The position numbers were made by a program, and so were the translations under genes. This document shows positions 60,401-64,000 of a DNA stretch of 64,000 nt, one piece after another. The DNA comes from Lutraria lutraria (lineage: Eukaryota > Mollusca > Bivalvia > Venerida > Mactridae), in assembly GCA_964023205.1 (NCBI GenBank), contig OZ026845.1:10116001-10180000 (forward strand). Direction: 5' to 3'. The notes under the pieces are model-generated. The model worked only from the letters and a program-made list of their open reading frames with translations. It was not told the origin of the DNA and made no database searches. Within the stretch, counting starts at the first letter, position 1, and each line of letters begins with the position of its first letter.

Positions 60401-61617
60401 CTAACGAAAGGGAAGTACAGATAAAAACTGAAATGAAAGGTTTTTCGATCTACCCTATTTTTTGTCAAAATTTACTTAACATAAACTTTTCAAGCCTTAA
60501 TTTAAATATAAAAACTCATAGCTAGGTGTGATTGGGTTGCAACATTTTTGCTTTATTGTAAATTTATTTACAACATAATTGATTCTAGTATAAAGCTTGT
60601 GGTACATTCATTAACAGAGCATTATCAATTAAATGTAAAAATCCAAATCATTGAATACGAAATAAGTGTCAGACCATTTCATTTAAGTATCGCGAAGGCT
60701 CTTCATAAAATTTATTTTTATCGTAGATGTTATGTTGACTAAATTTTTAGCTACAATTATTCCTTTCAACGAACGAAAGCCATACTTACCACAATAACTG
60801 CAAAAAACTCATCCCTGATATACCATTTATATTAATCAATACGTCGTTTTGTCGGGCTAATGATTAGGTCACGTGATGGCACAAGTCACGTGACATATTG
60901 GTCGGCATTCAAATCTGGTAATTGGTTGAAGAGAAGAGTAATTGAGGTTTTGTGGATCTTAGTAACCCATTCTCCATATTCCAATAATGACAGTGTGTGA
61001 GCTTAAACCATCAGTAATTATAGGAAACATTAAGTAGCGGCCGACTATACGAAGTATCAATTAAGAAACAATTCTGTTCCACTAAGTGGAGTCAGTCTCA
61101 ACATGTCCGACGTATTATATGCATGAACATAATGTCAGTCACTTATCTGACTTCGTGCACCATATCTTAATCGAATCTTAAACTATTGATAATGTAATTA
61201 CATTTCCCTTTAGGGGCTATACGGAAGTAGGGCCAATTATGAGATGAAATATCCCCTAAATATGGCACGCGCATGAGTAACACTTCCGTAATCAACGATT
61301 GAATGAATATTCATGTTATGTAATGTCATAGTAAAAGTCATAAATTATACTCACGGTTGTCAAATGCATTGCATTATACTTAAATGTCCGCTGATAAAAA
61401 TCGCAGTTTTTTGTCTACGAAAAGAATTGATCTTGTATAGAAAAGGGAATGGACGTAGTCACGGTATTGACGGTCCGGAGAGCCCTGATCCGAACGGCAT
61501 TTATCCTCATTATATGATTGTTTCTAAAACTCGAAATGAGTCTCGAGAAACGTTTGTTTCTATGGCGAGTAGTCACCAACCGAGTAAACAAAGTTTTAGA
61601 ACAAGTTTTTAAATCAG

Positions 61618-61817
61618 NNNNNNNNNNNNNNNNNNNNNNNNNNNNNNNNNNNNNNNNNNNNNNNNNNNNNNNNNNNNNNNNNNNNNNNNNNNNNNNNNNN
61701 NNNNNNNNNNNNNNNNNNNNNNNNNNNNNNNNNNNNNNNNNNNNNNNNNNNNNNNNNNNNNNNNNNNNNNNNNNNNNNNNNNNNNNNNNNNNNNNNNNNN
61801 NNNNNNNNNNNNNNNNN
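61618..61817. other. Assembly gap, 200 N
   Basis: Exactly 200 N, probably of arbitrary size. Open frames that appear to cross it on both strands cannot be trusted. Confidence 0.99.
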
Positions 61818-62900
61818 CTTGTCATTGATATCATCATTTTAAGACCGTCTTTCTGGTCACATTATGAGGTCCTCGTATTAAGCAATAGACCAGAAATTTT
61901 AAGAACAAACCCTCGTACACCGGAAGTTACAGTCAACTTTTTAAATCTACTGTCAACACAAAGCGAACATTCTTTGACTTAATTCAATGTGCACCAAGAG
62001 AATAAAATACAGACGTTGCCTCGAGCGAGCTATGTGTCCGCGACCTCTTGTATTTGTGTCCATTATATTCATTATATTGGTACCGTCTCGTAGGACGCTT
62101 TAATTTACATTGCCGGTGTCGGAGAGGTTGACATGTAAACAGAATTGAGAACTTTTCCTTAGAGATACGTCATCTTAGAGTGTTACATTTAACTATTATC
62201 ATAATGAACACACTGTCTGAAATAGTTTCAAGATGCTGATATGTCTATAGTGTTAGATGTACATTGTGTTTATATCAGCACTTATAATTCAGTTTACGAC
62301 AAACAAAGATAATTGGGCGTACATCTTAGTCGAACTGAGTAGAGTGAAGGATTGGGTTTCTATGTTGGTTAATAAATGCATCAACGATGAATAATTAACA
62401 AGCTACGTCAATTTGAACTTAAGCACAGGATGGAAAGTTTCCAATGAAAGCTTTAAGGGCATGACGCACAAAAGCATTATTTCGTTTAATAGATTACTAT
62501 GGTTCACCTACGTATATTTATACACACTATTATCAATTCAAATCTTATTAAGTGTAGTCGTAGAGATATGTTCCGTTAAAAAATGTGATTTACTGTCTGT
62601 GCTAAATGATAGCATCTCGATTACAGAAATTTGGAACTTTTGGGGAAATTTACAGAAAATTTGATAAATGAAATCTAATTTCACATCGAAGACACTGACG
62701 CATGTTTTTATACAACGAATTAAAAACAAACACCCGCTTATGGGTAACCTTTCTGTTTTCTCAGTTTAGTCTAAATATGGGCAAACATTACGGAACTTTT
62801 GTCGCGGAACTAATTCTCACAATTCAAACTAGGTAACATTTCTGAACGACGCTTTCTGGTGTAAACTCTAAGCATGCAAACAACTGAAACGATTATTGAG
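61818..62900. other. Non-coding stretch
   Basis: I see no gene, element or strong repeat here. The short open frames at 62413-62664 and 62538-62729 are unsupported. Confidence 0.4.
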
Positions 62901-62935
62901 CCGATGTACTATGGCGGTTATGCATAGCAAAGCGT

Positions 62936-63360
62936 TATGTACGATGGACCGGTATGTAGGGTGGACATATATGTACGGTGGGTGGTTATGCACGGTAGAC
63001 AGTTATCTACAGTGGATGGTTATATACGATGGACAGTCACGTACAGTGGATGGTTATATACGATGGACAGTCACGTACAGTGGATGGTTATATACGATGG
63101 ACAGTCACGTACGGTGGACTGTTTTGTACGATGGACGATTAAGAACGGTAGACAGTTTTGTACGATCGACGGTTTTGTCTGATGGACGTTTTTTACGATG
63201 GACGGTTTTGAACAAAGAATGGTTATGAACAATGAGTGGTTATGTACAGTGGGCGGTCGTGAACAGTGGACGGTTATATATGATGAATGGTTATGTATGA
63301 TGGACGATTATAAACTGTGGATGGTTATGAAGAGTAGACGGTTATGAACAGTGGTTGGTT
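62936..63360 (+). repeat. 17/34-bp minisatellite (GATGGACRGTTATATAC type)
   Basis: The basic unit is about 17 bp (tacgatggacggttatg). In the centre it is paired into a 34-bp unit, GTGGATGGTTATATACGATG plus GACAGTCACGTACA, repeated without change at about 63013, 63047 and 63081. Flanking copies are more diverged. Trp/Asp-rich open frames here are by-products. Confidence 0.88.
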
Positions 63361-63698
63361 ATCTAATAGATAAAGTGATATTAGAATATAGTATAGTAAA
63401 TATTCTGATTACTAGGTATTCACTTAAACAGGGTTCTACTGTATATAAATGGAACATTTCTGCACAAAAGTCTGAGACGTTCTTAGAAATCTAATTTGTT
63501 CCATGTGCGGGACTCTCTATATGAATACTGAGGATAATAAATAACATTGAGTCTCGGGTCTGTTGTCATCTAAACACGATGTATTCATGTCGTTACAATA
63601 AAATATGTAAATGTCGGAAGAACAATGTCCTAATAAGGAACAGTACCTCAAAGCTTATCCCGAACACTTAGCTGACTAGATACTCAATCTTACAAACT

Positions 63699-63922
63699 AC
63701 AGTTAAACCTAGCATAGTAACAACTTCAAAATTTAAACGTACAATAAAACCAGTGTTGGCGGCCACTTCCGAATAAAGGCCACCCTGTGAATAAAGGATG
63801 TTTTTTTTAAATCTATCAATGATCATTTAAAACAAAATTACCTCCGAATAACGACCACCTATCAATAAAGGCCATATTTTGTCTTTACAAAAGGTGGTCT
63901 TTGTTAACAGATTTGGCTGTAT
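63699..63922. mobile_element. MITE-like element with GGCCAC...AAAGGCC interior
   Basis: Starts CAGTTAAACCTAGCATAG and ends 'gttaacagatttggctg', flanked by TA-like bases. The interior has paired motifs 'ggccacttccgaataaagg' and 'aaaggtggtctttgttaac' in opposite sense, so it can fold back. Related to the fragment at 33292. Confidence 0.5.
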
Positions 63923-64000
63923 TATGATGCTAACTCCGAAAATATTTTTCTAAAAATATGGCGGACATATAGGTTTCCATGACAGAAAATGATTTACCGC

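Noticed and set aside
61415..61982. Open frames on both strands crossing the second N gap
   Set aside because: Continuity through 200 N is meaningless, and neither side shows a recognisable domain.

Overview
This is a 64 kb stretch of AT-rich animal genomic DNA. It has intron-bearing genes, many degenerate transposons, tRNA-derived SINE heads, MITEs and several unrelated minisatellites. The repeats (a tandem element opening with AGCTCACCGGAGCACGAAG, tRNA-like SINEs, short TA-flanked MITEs) suggest a mollusc, most likely a bivalve. That is an inference from repeat style, not a database match. Two 200-base N runs (20753-20952 and 61618-61817) are assembly gaps.

The one well-supported gene is on the minus strand, from 24933 down to 808. 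Seven exons join with compatible splice phases and no internal stop. Together they encode three immunoglobulin domains, a Thr-rich/Tyr-rich linker and a C-terminal hydrophobic tail that looks like a GPI-attachment signal. The architecture (Ig1 split over two exons, Ig2 split over two, Ig3 in one phase 1-1 exon, then an LYE-type junction into a Thr-rich linker) fits the lachesin / IgLON / DIP family of neuronal cell-surface adhesion proteins. The signal-peptide exon is not securely placed; a weak candidate lies at 57872-57950, which would imply a 33 kb first intron. Part of the second Ig1 exon falls in the first gap.

The most striking feature is a minisatellite of about 10.1 kb (3250-13340) inside the 11.7 kb intron between the Ig3 exon and the linker exon. 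Its unit is 33 bp, present roughly 300 times, with two nested higher-order organisations: a 1573-bp superunit on the left and 1.34-1.38 kb plus 470-bp superunits on the right. Because 33 is divisible by 3, three of six frames stay open for long distances, so the long ORFs there are by-products of the repeat.

From 25 kb to 64 kb I see no secure gene. This stretch holds a mariner transposase relic (about 30940-31310), SINE-like tRNA relics, five or more MITEs with CAGTnnAACCTC-like ends, three copies of a ~330-bp element, a pearl-like tandem element (50707-51830), and minisatellites with 10-, 18-, 17/34- and ~31-bp units. Two short coding-like fragments (34084-34240 plus, 60299-60400 minus) are unresolved. 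Nothing else looks like a gene set acting together; the biology here is one adhesion gene embedded in repeat-rich DNA.
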